A DNA stretch of 64,000 nt from Fodinibius salicampi (lineage in GTDB: Bacteria > Bacteroidota > Rhodothermia > Balneolales > Balneolaceae): assembly GCF_039545095.1 (NCBI RefSeq), contig NZ_BAABRS010000002.1, forward strand, positions 248,001 through 312,000. Direction: 5' to 3'. The translations under genes were made by a program, and so were the position numbers. Positions 46,085-54,643 of this stretch are shown one piece after another (positions within the stretch are counted from its first letter, which is position 1; every line of letters starts with the position of its first letter). Under the pieces are notes generated by a model, which saw only the letters and a program-made list of their open reading frames with translations, did not search any database and was not told the origin of the DNA.

Positions 46085-47117
46085 AGAACATCTTATAGAA
46101 AGTGGCACAACTATTAAGGCGGCTTTAAAAGTTTTAGATAAGCTTGCTAAAGATGCTGTTACTTTTATTGTCGATGAAGATGACAAGTTATTAGGATCTA
46201 TGACAGATGGCGACGTGCGTCGTGGCCTGATCAATGATGTCCAAACAGATCAACCCGTTGATGATATCATTCAACCAGATCCCAAATTTATTCGAAAGAG
46301 TAACTATGACATCGAGAAGATCATAGAATATCGTGAAAATAATTTTCAGATACTGCCTATTTTAGATGGAAATGGTCGGGTTATAAATGTCCTTAATTTT
46401 AATTACTTGAAATCTTATCTGCCCGTTGATGTGGTAATTATGGCCGGGGGAAAGGGAACTCGTCTTCGTCCATTGACAGAGGATACTCCAAAACCGTTGC
46501 TGGAAGTGGGGGACAAACCCATCCTTGAGCATAATATTCAACGTTTATCTGAATTTGGAATGGATGATTTTTGGATTTCGGTAAACTATTTGGGAGAGCA
46601 GATTGAGGAATACTTTGGAAATGGGAACCGAAAGAATCTTCAAATAGAATACGTATGGGAGGAAAACCCGCTGGGAACAGCCGGAGCATTGTCCAAAATT
46701 GATAATTTTAAGCACGATTATATACTGCTTACAAACTCAGATATTCTTACAGATTTAAACTATGAAGAATTCTTTTTGAAGTTTGTAAAACAAGATGCCG
46801 ACTTTGGGGTGGTTACGATTCCCTATAAAGTTGATGTGCCCTATGCCGTATTGGAAACATCAAATGGACACGTTATGAATTTTAAGGAGAAGCCTACCTA
46901 TACCTATTATTCGAATGGTGGGATTTATCTGATGAAGCGGGAAGTGGTTGACTATATTCCTAGAGGAGAATTTTACGACACAACAGATTTGATGAAGGAA
47001 CTAATTGAGGATGGGAAAAAAGTATTTTCTTATCCCCATAGTGGGTATTGGCTTGATGTCGGGAAGCATGAAGATTTTGAGAAAGCACAGGAAGATATAA
47101 AACATTTAACTATTTGA
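46071..47117 (+). CDS. CBS-domain sugar-phosphate nucleotidyltransferase, PtmE-like
   Basis: 348 residues. Two CBS motifs fill about 1-115 (FIVDEDDKLLGSMTDGDVRR, FQILPILDGNGRVINVLNFN). A nucleotidyltransferase domain follows with VVIMAGGKGTRLRPLTEDTP and KPLLEVGDKPILEHNIQRLS, then YILLTNSDILTDLNYEEFF. The fusion is characteristic of PtmE, which makes GDP-glucosamine in the GDP-based legionaminate pathway. Its presence is the best evidence that the pathway here uses GDP rather than UDP sugars. Confidence 0.88.
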   Translation: MRHYKEHLIESGTTIKAALKVLDKLAKDAVTFIVDEDDKLLGSMTDGDVRRGLINDVQTDQPVDDIIQPDPKFIRKSNYDIEKIIEYRENNFQILPILDGNGRVINVLNFNYLKSYLPVDVVIMAGGKGTRLRPLTEDTPKPLLEVGDKPILEHNIQRLSEFGMDDFWISVNYLGEQIEEYFGNGNRKNLQIEYVWEENPLGTAGALSKIDNFKHDYILLTNSDILTDLNYEEFFLKFVKQDADFGVVTIPYKVDVPYAVLETSNGHVMNFKEKPTYTYYSNGGIYLMKREVVDYIPRGEFYDTTDLMKELIEDGKKVFSYPHSGYWLDVGKHEDFEKAQEDIKHLTI

Positions 47118-47122
47118 TATTT

Positions 47123-48187
47123 ATGTTACCACAAAATGAACCTTATTTGATTGGAGAAACTGCCTTTCATCATGAAGGGGATATAGATTTTTTAAGAGAT
47201 TTAATTGCCAAAGGAGCTGAAGCAGGGATTGATGCAATAAAATGTCATTTACTATTTGACATAAATGACTACATGATTGACTCTCACAAAGCATTAAAAA
47301 AGCTAGGTGAGATGTGTTTACTAGAGGATCAATGGGATGCAATTTTAGATTTAATTCAAAAAAAGAATATTGATCCTATCTTCTTGTGTAATGATGTAGC
47401 TTCTTTTGATTGGGTAATTCAAAATGATGATCAAATTCAAGCAGCCGAAATACATGCCACAGGTATTAATGATGTGTTTTTACTTGAAAAAGCCGCTGAA
47501 TTTAGGGGAACTATTATTCTTGGTACCGGGGGATCTACTATTGATGAAATTAAATTTGCTGTTGATTTCCTTAAAAAGAGAGATCAGAATGATATTTTTT
47601 TGATGCATGGTTTCCAAAATTATCCGACGGACTATAGGGATGTTATTTTTTCAAAAATGGATATTCTAAATGAAGTTTTTGAACTTCCAGTGGGATATGC
47701 AGACCATACTGATCCGGAAGACGAGTTAAATGAATATATTTCCTGCTTACCGCAGTCTTCTGGCTATAATATACTTGAAAAACATTTTACTTCCTTGCCA
47801 AATGAAGAAAGAATTGATTCACAAGCAGCAGTTAGTGTAGATAGACTGAAAACTATTCGTGAATTGATGGATACCGTTTGGTTAACGAATGGTATTGATG
47901 ATCCTTTAAAAATGTCCCAGGCTGAGCAAAAATATGGTGATGTCGGGCCTATGAAAAAAGCTCTTGTTGCAAGGAATGATCTGGAGAAAGGGACTGAGGT
48001 AGCAATAGAAGATATTGCCTATAAAAGAACGAATAACAGTGTGCCTGTTGAACAAAATGATATCTACAATTTCATTGGTGCAAAAACAGTAGATTATATT
48101 TCCAAAGATACTCCACTCACATACAATAATATAGAGTATCGTTTTAGGAAAGGAGATACATCACAATTTAAACTAGACGAAGATTAA
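47123..48187 (+). CDS. Divergent NeuB/SpsE-like synthase with SAF domain
   Basis: 354 residues from ATG 47123. It has the NeuB plan: a TIM barrel (LIGETAFHHEGDIDFLRDLI, GIDAIKCHLLFDINDYMID), VGYADHTDPEDELNEYI, NILEKHFTSLPNEERIDSQA and a C-terminal SAF-like part (KKALVARNDLEKGTEVAIED). The two metal histidines (ADHT, EKHF) are kept. Other positions conserved in the canonical enzyme are changed: KFQ is KCH, AGVNHNG is TAFHHEG, and the GPDHRAS loop is replaced by RIDSQAA. It may make a different ulosonic acid or use a different acceptor. It precedes an SpsF-like gene, as in the spsE-spsF pair of spore polysaccharide clusters. Confidence 0.8.
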   Translation: MLPQNEPYLIGETAFHHEGDIDFLRDLIAKGAEAGIDAIKCHLLFDINDYMIDSHKALKKLGEMCLLEDQWDAILDLIQKKNIDPIFLCNDVASFDWVIQNDDQIQAAEIHATGINDVFLLEKAAEFRGTIILGTGGSTIDEIKFAVDFLKKRDQNDIFLMHGFQNYPTDYRDVIFSKMDILNEVFELPVGYADHTDPEDELNEYISCLPQSSGYNILEKHFTSLPNEERIDSQAAVSVDRLKTIRELMDTVWLTNGIDDPLKMSQAEQKYGDVGPMKKALVARNDLEKGTEVAIEDIAYKRTNNSVPVEQNDIYNFIGAKTVDYISKDTPLTYNNIEYRFRKGDTSQFKLDED

Positions 48188-48193
48188 GGAACA

Positions 48194-48985
48194 ATGAAGA
48201 TAGGATTTTTAATAACAGCTCGTCTAAAATCAACAAGACTACCTTTAAAATTGTTATTGGATTTGAACGGAAAGCCTATTGTCGAAAGAGTCATTGAGAG
48301 AGCCCGGAAGGTCCAAAACGTTGATGATATTATACTTTGTACATCTACAAATAAACAAGATAAGCCACTAACTGATATAGCTCTTGAAAACAATATTCAC
48401 TATTATTTGGGCAGTGAAAAAGATGTATTACAACGATTGTTGGATGCCAGCCAATTTTTTGGATTAGATTATATTTTGTCTATAACAGGGGAAAATCCTT
48501 TATTTTCTATTAATCATGCTAATAGGGTGGTAGATAATATCAGCCAAAACCGCCCAGACTTTACGTACTTAAAAGGACTGCCAATGGGATGTGCAGTGAG
48601 TGGCATTAAAGTAAAAGCCATGCAAGTAGCCTGTAAGGTCAAAAAAATTATCGATACTGAAATTTGGGGTCCATTAATTAATCAGCCTTCAGTTTTTGAT
48701 GTCGATCAAATTGAAGTCGAGGAGTTTTATCAAAGGCCAGAATTAAGAATTACCACTGACTATATCGAAGATTATCAGTTCATAAATAAATTATATAGTC
48801 ATTTTAATCCCGATGAAATTCCGTCCTTATTTTCGATTTTGGAATTGCTGAATGCCCATCCAGAATATTTGAGAATACATGAAGAACGGACACAAGAACA
48901 GCTTCCTGAGATGAAAATTGAGAAGATAAATACATTCTATGATGAAAATAAGGGTCGAATAGAAAAAATTAAAAATTCTATATAA
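48194..48985 (+). CDS. SpsF-like cytidylyltransferase
   Basis: 263 residues, seven bases after the second synthase. It starts IGFLITARLKSTRLPLKLLL then DLNGKPIVERVIERARKVQN, with ILCTSTNKQDKPL and SITGENPLFSINHANRVVD, as in SpsF/KdsB-type CMP-sugar synthetases. It would activate the nonulosonic acid as a CMP sugar. A normal NeuA/LegF-type synthetase is absent from the locus, so this enzyme probably serves one or both synthases. The C-terminal helix-rich tail is longer than in KdsB. Confidence 0.83.
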   Translation: MKIGFLITARLKSTRLPLKLLLDLNGKPIVERVIERARKVQNVDDIILCTSTNKQDKPLTDIALENNIHYYLGSEKDVLQRLLDASQFFGLDYILSITGENPLFSINHANRVVDNISQNRPDFTYLKGLPMGCAVSGIKVKAMQVACKVKKIIDTEIWGPLINQPSVFDVDQIEVEEFYQRPELRITTDYIEDYQFINKLYSHFNPDEIPSLFSILELLNAHPEYLRIHEERTQEQLPEMKIEKINTFYDENKGRIEKIKNSI

Positions 48986-49002
48986 TAGTATATAATTGAT
49001 AT

Positions 49003-49968
49003 ATGAAGTTTGAGAAGGCAATTTTGCTATCGGGGACTATGAGGTCAGGTACTACTTTAATGTGTAAGATACTTGATTCTTCTCCCTCTATAAATATGGT
49101 TTCAGATGTCTTGAACTGGTTTTGGCATCGTTGTTTAGGACAATATGGAATGATGAATTCGAAATACCAATTAGAAAAGTGTTTTTATGAATTAGAACCT
49201 TTTATAATTTATGGATTAAATGAAGAGCGCAAGGAATTTTTTCTGTCTGGGGAAATTAAAAATGAAATCATTAATAATGGTATCTCATATGAAGAGATAT
49301 ATAGGACTTTTATAAAATATTATAAAAATGGATTAACTCGATTCAATGGCGACAAGACGACCCATAACTACGATAAATATGAGTCTTTTATAACAAAATC
49401 CTCAGATTCCATAATTATACATATGGTAAGGGATGTAAGTGATGTTTTTTATTCCCATAAGAAGAGAGTAGGTGTTAAGAAAAAAAATGATTCTTTTTCC
49501 AAGAAATTGAAAAATGTATCTAATGAGATCAGAAAGGATATAGGGAGGAAGCTCTTAGGAAATAAACATGCTATAGATGTAGGTAATAGAATGTTTACTC
49601 CGTTTGTTTATAAGTATCCGCTAAAAATAGTTGACGAATGGCTCCTTTCTAATTCCGCAGCTCTACATATTAAAGAACAATATCCGGAAAAAATCTTAAT
49701 TATTAAGTATGAAGATTTGGTTACAGATACAACAGAAATACTTGATAAAATTAGTGGAAGGTTAGGCTTGTCAGATAAATTATTTGATATAAATAACCTA
49801 AAAAAAGGCAACAACGAGGATTTTGTTGCCAATTCTTCATTTGAAGAAAATAAGGTTAAGGGAATTCATTCTAAAAGTGTCAACCAAAGTGAAGGGAATT
49901 TAACGGAAAAAGAAAAAAGTTACATTGATAAGAGATGTAGGAAAATTAAAAAGGCTTTAGAATATTAG
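49003..49968 (+). CDS. Sulfotransferase (PAPS-dependent)
   Basis: 321 residues from ATG 49003. The 5'-phosphosulfate loop is AILLSGTMRSGTTLMCKILD near the N-terminus. The 3'-phosphate region is IIHMVRDVSDVFYSHKKRVG, and ILIIKYEDLVTDTTEILDKI is the third typical block. No signal peptide is present, so it acts in the cytoplasm on a carbohydrate precursor. The gene is AT-rich with codon use unlike the genes before 47 kb. It is the first of three unrelated-looking sulfotransferases in the locus. Confidence 0.88.
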   Translation: MKFEKAILLSGTMRSGTTLMCKILDSSPSINMVSDVLNWFWHRCLGQYGMMNSKYQLEKCFYELEPFIIYGLNEERKEFFLSGEIKNEIINNGISYEEIYRTFIKYYKNGLTRFNGDKTTHNYDKYESFITKSSDSIIIHMVRDVSDVFYSHKKRVGVKKKNDSFSKKLKNVSNEIRKDIGRKLLGNKHAIDVGNRMFTPFVYKYPLKIVDEWLLSNSAALHIKEQYPEKILIIKYEDLVTDTTEILDKISGRLGLSDKLFDINNLKKGNNEDFVANSSFEENKVKGIHSKSVNQSEGNLTEKEKSYIDKRCRKIKKALEY

Positions 49969-49970
49969 AT

Positions 49971-50999
49971 ATGAAAATTTTTTTTTGTCTTTCATATTTG
50001 AATATTCCTACTACTATTAGCTTAATTGAAGAAGGAGAAGAAGACTTTAGGGTATTTACTTCTAATAAGAAAATAGAATTTTTTTTTAGTGAGTTATATG
50101 AATCCAATAAGATTTGTTATTTCTCAAAACCGCCCCTTCCTTTTTCAGCTAGGGGGTTAATTTCAATTTTAAGATTATTTGTCAAGAAAAAAATAATACA
50201 AAGTGAACTGAAAAAATATAGACATTGCAAGGTATATATTTTTTTTGTTTCACATTGTTTTTTTGAGGCGTGGATGGTAAAAAAGCTAAGTAAATATAAT
50301 ACTATTTACTATGATCCGGCTGTTACGTTTAAATCCAGAAAATATAATAACAGTTGGAAATCCGTTTTAAAATCGTATTTAATAAGATTGTTGTATGGAG
50401 TTAGTACAGATCCAATAGAATATGGTAAGAAGGTCCTTTATTTAATAAATAAGAAATACCTGAAGAACGTTAGTGCTCAAAAAATAAATATTAACTTCAA
50501 AAAGAAGAATGTAAATAAGATAATTAATGAGAAATTAAAACTTAATAAAGCTGATATATTATTATTAATTGGTGGTACCATAGAATCAGGTTTTGTATCA
50601 AAAGGTAATTATTGTCTCGAAATGGATAGGTTGCTCGCATCTTTGAATGATGAGGGGTTTTCAATAGTTGTTAAGTCACATCCTCGATTTAATCAATTGT
50701 ATTCGTTAGAGAAGAACCAGAAAAAAATCCCAAACTATTTTCCCGCAAACTTAATTTTAAAAAACTATGAATACGTGATAGGTTATTCAACTGCAACCCT
50801 TTTTGAAGCCGCTAATTCTGGAAAAAAGAGTATTTCTCTTTTAAAATACTTTACCCCGAATAATAAAAAACAGGTTGAAGATTCAGTTTCATATTTAAAA
50901 AACAATTTGGAAGAAGGTTATTCAATTTTATTCCCTGAGACTTTATCTGAAATATTAGAAATGTTATCAAGATCAAGTAATGAAGAAAACACTTATTAG
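49971..50999 (+). CDS. Putative nonulosonate (sialyl-type) transferase
   Basis: 342 residues, starting three bases after the sulfotransferase stop. The first half is rich in Lys, Phe and Ile and hard to place. The second half has a GT-B-like C-terminal domain: ADILLLIGGTIESGFVSKGN, FSIVVKSHPRFNQLYSLEK and YEYVIGYSTATLFEAANSGK. The SHP motif and the YSTA serine/threonine pattern resemble bacterial sialyltransferases and polysialyltransferases of the GT38/GT52/GT80 type (known family features). Together with a CMP-sugar supply this suggests it transfers the nonulosonic acid. The assignment is tentative. Confidence 0.5.
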   Translation: MKIFFCLSYLNIPTTISLIEEGEEDFRVFTSNKKIEFFFSELYESNKICYFSKPPLPFSARGLISILRLFVKKKIIQSELKKYRHCKVYIFFVSHCFFEAWMVKKLSKYNTIYYDPAVTFKSRKYNNSWKSVLKSYLIRLLYGVSTDPIEYGKKVLYLINKKYLKNVSAQKININFKKKNVNKIINEKLKLNKADILLLIGGTIESGFVSKGNYCLEMDRLLASLNDEGFSIVVKSHPRFNQLYSLEKNQKKIPNYFPANLILKNYEYVIGYSTATLFEAANSGKKSISLLKYFTPNNKKQVEDSVSYLKNNLEEGYSILFPETLSEILEMLSRSSNEENTY

Positions 51000-51774
51000 G
51001 TTTTATAAGAATCTACGAAACCGGCCAATTAGAAATGATCTAACTATATATGAGGATGATATATTCCTTGTTTCCTACCCTCGTTCTGGGAATACGTGGG
51101 TCAGATTTATTCTGGGGACTTTGCTATCTGACGAAAAGATTACTTGGGAAACGATGGAAAAAGGGATTCCTGATATGTATCGTAATACAGATAAGGAGTT
51201 GAAAGATTTTAAAAGACCCAGAATAATAAAAAGTCACCATTCATTCGATCCCCGTTATAACAAAGTTGTATACCTGGTTAGGGATGTAAGAGATGTAGTT
51301 TTGTCATATTACAATTATCACATAAAATTTAATAAGATATCTGATACTTATCCTCTGGATAGGTTTATCGACAAATTTATGGAAGGAGAGTTAGATGATT
51401 TTGGGAGTTGGAGTGAAAATGTTAAGAGTTGGATTTCTAATAAGAAAGAGGTCGAAAATGGATTTATGTTGTTTCGATATGAGGACCTGAAAGATGATAC
51501 TTTTTCGGAAATCAGGAGAATGGCCGATTTTTTAGGAATTGATCCAACAGATGATGAGGTCCGTGATGCAATTGAGTGGTCTTCATTTTCAAATATGAGA
51601 AAATTAGAAAATGAACAAAGTAATAGTAATTTATTTAATAATTCAGATAAAGAAGTAAAGTTTACCAATAAGGGGAGTTATGGGTATTGGAAACAGGAGT
51701 TAAACAAAGAACAAGTAAGGCTTCTTACGGATAAAAATAAGGAGCTATTAAAAGATTTAGGTTACCAAGCTTAA
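50980..51774 (+). CDS. Sulfotransferase
   Basis: 264 residues, overlapping the preceding gene by 20 bases. The PAPS loop is DIFLVSYPRSGNTWVRFILG, the 3'-phosphate motif KVVYLVRDVRDVVLSYYNYH, and FMLFRYEDLKDDTFSEIRRM and NKGSYGYWKQEL complete the Sulfotransfer_1 pattern. The histidine in IIKSHHSF is a candidate catalytic base. It belongs to the same fold as eukaryotic cytosolic sulfotransferases, more than the first enzyme does. The target is probably a sugar of the nearby glycan. Confidence 0.9.
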   Translation: MKKTLIRFYKNLRNRPIRNDLTIYEDDIFLVSYPRSGNTWVRFILGTLLSDEKITWETMEKGIPDMYRNTDKELKDFKRPRIIKSHHSFDPRYNKVVYLVRDVRDVVLSYYNYHIKFNKISDTYPLDRFIDKFMEGELDDFGSWSENVKSWISNKKEVENGFMLFRYEDLKDDTFSEIRRMADFLGIDPTDDEVRDAIEWSSFSNMRKLENEQSNSNLFNNSDKEVKFTNKGSYGYWKQELNKEQVRLLTDKNKELLKDLGYQA

Positions 51775-51782
51775 CTTTATAT

Positions 51783-52454
51783 ATGATAAGCAAGATTAAG
51801 CAATATGCTTTCCAGAAATATCTATCTTATAGATATAACGTACATTTTAAATCTGATGTTAAGATCAATAGGAAAGTAGAATTCGAAGGTAGAAATGCAT
51901 TATATAATAATACTGTTTTTCTTAATTCCTTTTTGGGTTTTGGAAGTTATGTTGCTAATAATTCAATGATCAGAGCAACAAAAATTGGTCGGTTTTGTGC
52001 GATTGGAGATAATGTACGAACGGGTTTAGGCTTACATCCAACTAGCAAATTTGTTTCTATACATCCATCCTTTTTTTCAACAAAAGAACAGGCGGGCTTT
52101 ACTTTTGTTGATAAGCAATTATTTAAGGAACATAAATACATAGATGAGGAAAACGAATATTTTGTAGATATAGGTAATGACGTTTGGATTGGGAACAATG
52201 TACAAATAATGGATGGTATTAAAATTGGAGATGGGGCCGTGCTTGCTACAGGTGCTGTGGTTACTAAAGATGTAGAACCGTACGCTATTTATGGTGGTGT
52301 GCCTGCTAAACTAATTAAGTATCGTTTTGATCAAGAAACGAGACAAAAATTATTAAAGATTGAATGGTGGAATAAGAATATCAAATGGATACAAGATAAT
52401 GCTGATATATTTTCGGACATTAATGAATTTTTGAATAGAATTGAGCAGGATTGA
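51783..52454 (+). CDS. Hexapeptide acyltransferase (CatB/WbbJ type)
   Basis: 223 residues. The left-handed beta helix is interrupted by a loop typical of xenobiotic/CatB acetyltransferases: ATKIGRFCAIGDNVRTGLGL, HPTSKFVSIHPSFFSTKEQ, then VDIGNDVWIGNNVQIMDGIK and IGDGAVLATGAVVTKDVEPY, IYGGVPAKLIKYRF. The catalytic His is in GLHPTSK. It probably acetylates a sugar on the glycan. It starts eight bases after the sulfotransferase stop and continues the operon. Confidence 0.87.
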   Translation: MISKIKQYAFQKYLSYRYNVHFKSDVKINRKVEFEGRNALYNNTVFLNSFLGFGSYVANNSMIRATKIGRFCAIGDNVRTGLGLHPTSKFVSIHPSFFSTKEQAGFTFVDKQLFKEHKYIDEENEYFVDIGNDVWIGNNVQIMDGIKIGDGAVLATGAVVTKDVEPYAIYGGVPAKLIKYRFDQETRQKLLKIEWWNKNIKWIQDNADIFSDINEFLNRIEQD

Positions 52455-52459
52455 TTAGG

Positions 52460-52476
52460 GTGGTTTCAAAAACCAC
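52460..52476 (+). terminator. Short hairpin, possible attenuator
   Basis: The arms GTGGTTT (52460-52466) and AAACCAC (52470-52476) pair with a CAA loop, followed by TTTAAGTGG. There is no long T run, so termination would be partial. It separates the acyltransferase from the next glycosyltransferase gene. Confidence 0.4.
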
Positions 52477-52517
52477 TTTAAGTGGTACAAATTTACTAGA
52501 GTAGATTATTATATTAT

Positions 52518-53384
52518 ATGAGTTATTTTAAAAGGTCATTAGCTGTTTTACTGACATGTCATAATAGGAGAGAGAAAACACTTCAATGTTTAGATACACT
52601 TTTTAGCCAAAAGAGTATAAATAATATAGAGGTTACTGTTTACCTTGTGGATGATGGAAGTACAGATGGGACATCTGAAGCTGTGAAGGAAAAATACCCT
52701 GAAGTCAATATTCTTAAAGGCAATGGGTCATTATATTGGACGGGTGGAATGAGAAAAGCCATGAATGCTGCTATCGAAGAAGGATATGATTTTTACTTGT
52801 GGCTTAATGATGATACCGTCTTATATAAAGAGGCAATATCAAAATTATTTGAAACTTTTAATGAGCTTAATTCACAAGAACAAAAACCGCCGATTATTGT
52901 AGGAAGTTTATGTGACCCGGATACTGGAGAGATAACTTATGGCGGACAAGAAAGAATCAAAAAACTCAATCCTTTAAAGTTTGGTCTAATTTCTTCCTTG
53001 GATAAGGCTCGGCAGTGCGATGTTTTTAACGGGAATGTTGTATTGTTCCCATCTGAAGTAATTACTAGTGTTGGAAATCTAAATAAACGATTTCGTCATA
53101 CGGGTGGAGATTTTGATTATGCACTTAGAGCGAATAAGAAAGGATATAAAGCTTGGGTTGTTCCTGCTATTTTAGGAGAATGTCCCAGGAATTCGAATTC
53201 AGGTACGTGGAAAGATGAAACATTACCTGTGCGAAAAAGAGTCAAGAAGTTGTTAGGACCAAAAGGGGAACCTATCAAGGAGCGTTTTTATTTTGTTTCT
53301 CGGTATGGTGGATTTTTGTGGCCCATAATATTTTTGTTGGTTTATATACGATTTTGTTGGGATATTTTGTTTTCTCGTAATTGA
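52518..53384 (+). CDS. Family-2 glycosyltransferase
   Basis: 288 residues. The GT-A fold is shown by LAVLLTCHNRREKTLQCLDT, VYLVDDGSTDGTSEAVKEKY and the metal site LWLNDDTVLYKEAI. HTGGDFDYALRANKKGYKAW is the typical acceptor-side block. A C-terminal hydrophobic tail (FLWPIIFLLVYIRFCWDILF) could anchor it to the membrane. It resembles rhamnosyl- or galactofuranosyl-type transferases; the donor is unknown. Its stop overlaps the polymerase start. Confidence 0.88.
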   Translation: MSYFKRSLAVLLTCHNRREKTLQCLDTLFSQKSINNIEVTVYLVDDGSTDGTSEAVKEKYPEVNILKGNGSLYWTGGMRKAMNAAIEEGYDFYLWLNDDTVLYKEAISKLFETFNELNSQEQKPPIIVGSLCDPDTGEITYGGQERIKKLNPLKFGLISSLDKARQCDVFNGNVVLFPSEVITSVGNLNKRFRHTGGDFDYALRANKKGYKAWVVPAILGECPRNSNSGTWKDETLPVRKRVKKLLGPKGEPIKERFYFVSRYGGFLWPIIFLLVYIRFCWDILFSRN

Positions 53385-54643
53385 TATGTGAACAGTATTC
53401 TGATTATTTTAAATACATGCACATAGTATTCCCAATATTATTTTTTCTATTAAGTCTCTTCTTTCTAAAAAAAATTGGAGATAGGTTCAATCTCTTCTCT
53501 TTATTGTTAGGGGCCTATCTGGTTAGGGTTTGTTTTGCAGCCTTTAATATTATCGGTTTCCGATTTCCTTTAAGTGACACCTCTGATATTGTTCGATTTC
53601 AGGCATTTGCAGATGAAGTAGTGAATAGTGGTTTCCAAATTGATTTTTCATCTGCATATGTTTGGGCGGGCTTAATAGGTATAATTGAATATTTCACCGG
53701 AGATGATACTTTCACTCCTTTACTTATTAATTCGTTATATGGTACCCTTACTGTTTGGTATGCTTACCGGATAAGCTTTATCCTTTTAAGGGAACGCCAA
53801 CAATCTTATCTGGTGGCTGTTATTATTTCCCTCGTACCTGCTCTTATATTTACGTCTGCTTCTTATTTAAGAGAAGCATCTACTATCCTGTTTCTTACGA
53901 TGTTTATTTATTATTTAATAGAGTTTGGTTTTGTTACGGGGAGTAAAAAAGGTAGTGCTATTATGTTATTTGCTTCTAGTATAATGACTGCCATGTTCCA
54001 TGGTGGTTTTGTACTTCTTCCTTTTTTAGCAATGATATATATGGCTTTCAAGATGGGTAAGGTTAAATTAACCAAAAGAACTCTATGGGGAGGTTTGTTC
54101 GTAATTTTGTGTTTTGTAGGATTTGTCAGCTTGATGATAGAATTTAGGATAGGGGGCGGGAAAGTACATGGGTTATATAATTTATCTTTTCATACGGTAT
54201 GGACAAGGTTGTTGGATGTAATTAGTGTTGGTTGGATGGCAAGCTATTCTCAATTAATGGTTCAAGCCCCTCCTATCTTTGGGGGAATAGCTATATTTAA
54301 ATTTTTATTTTCACCTTTTTTTGCAGAAAATTTTAGAACATACGATTTTGTTCGAATGCCTCTAACGTTCATCTTATTTATTTCCCTGGTAAAACTTTTT
54401 TTAAGAGCTATTACCTCAACTTTTAAAATTCGAATTACCTATTTTTATCTCTTAGCAATATTTTTATTTCATATTGTTCTCTTTTCAATTGGATCCAATG
54501 ATCCTGATACAGCCTACAGGCATTACATGAAATTTTTTCCAGTAATTATCGCAACCGGAATACCACTTGGTTGGATGAGATATTTCCGTGATAAGAAGAT
54601 TGTAATGAATGGTACCAATTTTAAATTTAAGATTTTTCCGTGA
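53381..54643 (+). CDS. Wzy-like polysaccharide polymerase
   Basis: 420 residues if TTG 53381 is used; ATG 53417 would remove 12 residues. About ten to eleven membrane helices are predicted by eye, with a large soluble loop near the middle-to-end (RIGGGKVHGLYNLSFHTVWT and SQLMVQAPPI). It has no recognised motif, which is usual for Wzy. Its place between a GT2 and a GT4, and the presence of a Wzz-type protein, support a role in joining repeat units in the periplasm. The gene is AT-rich. Confidence 0.72.
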   Translation: MICEQYSDYFKYMHIVFPILFFLLSLFFLKKIGDRFNLFSLLLGAYLVRVCFAAFNIIGFRFPLSDTSDIVRFQAFADEVVNSGFQIDFSSAYVWAGLIGIIEYFTGDDTFTPLLINSLYGTLTVWYAYRISFILLRERQQSYLVAVIISLVPALIFTSASYLREASTILFLTMFIYYLIEFGFVTGSKKGSAIMLFASSIMTAMFHGGFVLLPFLAMIYMAFKMGKVKLTKRTLWGGLFVILCFVGFVSLMIEFRIGGGKVHGLYNLSFHTVWTRLLDVISVGWMASYSQLMVQAPPIFGGIAIFKFLFSPFFAENFRTYDFVRMPLTFILFISLVKLFLRAITSTFKIRITYFYLLAIFLFHIVLFSIGSNDPDTAYRHYMKFFPVIIATGIPLGWMRYFRDKKIVMNGTNFKFKIFP

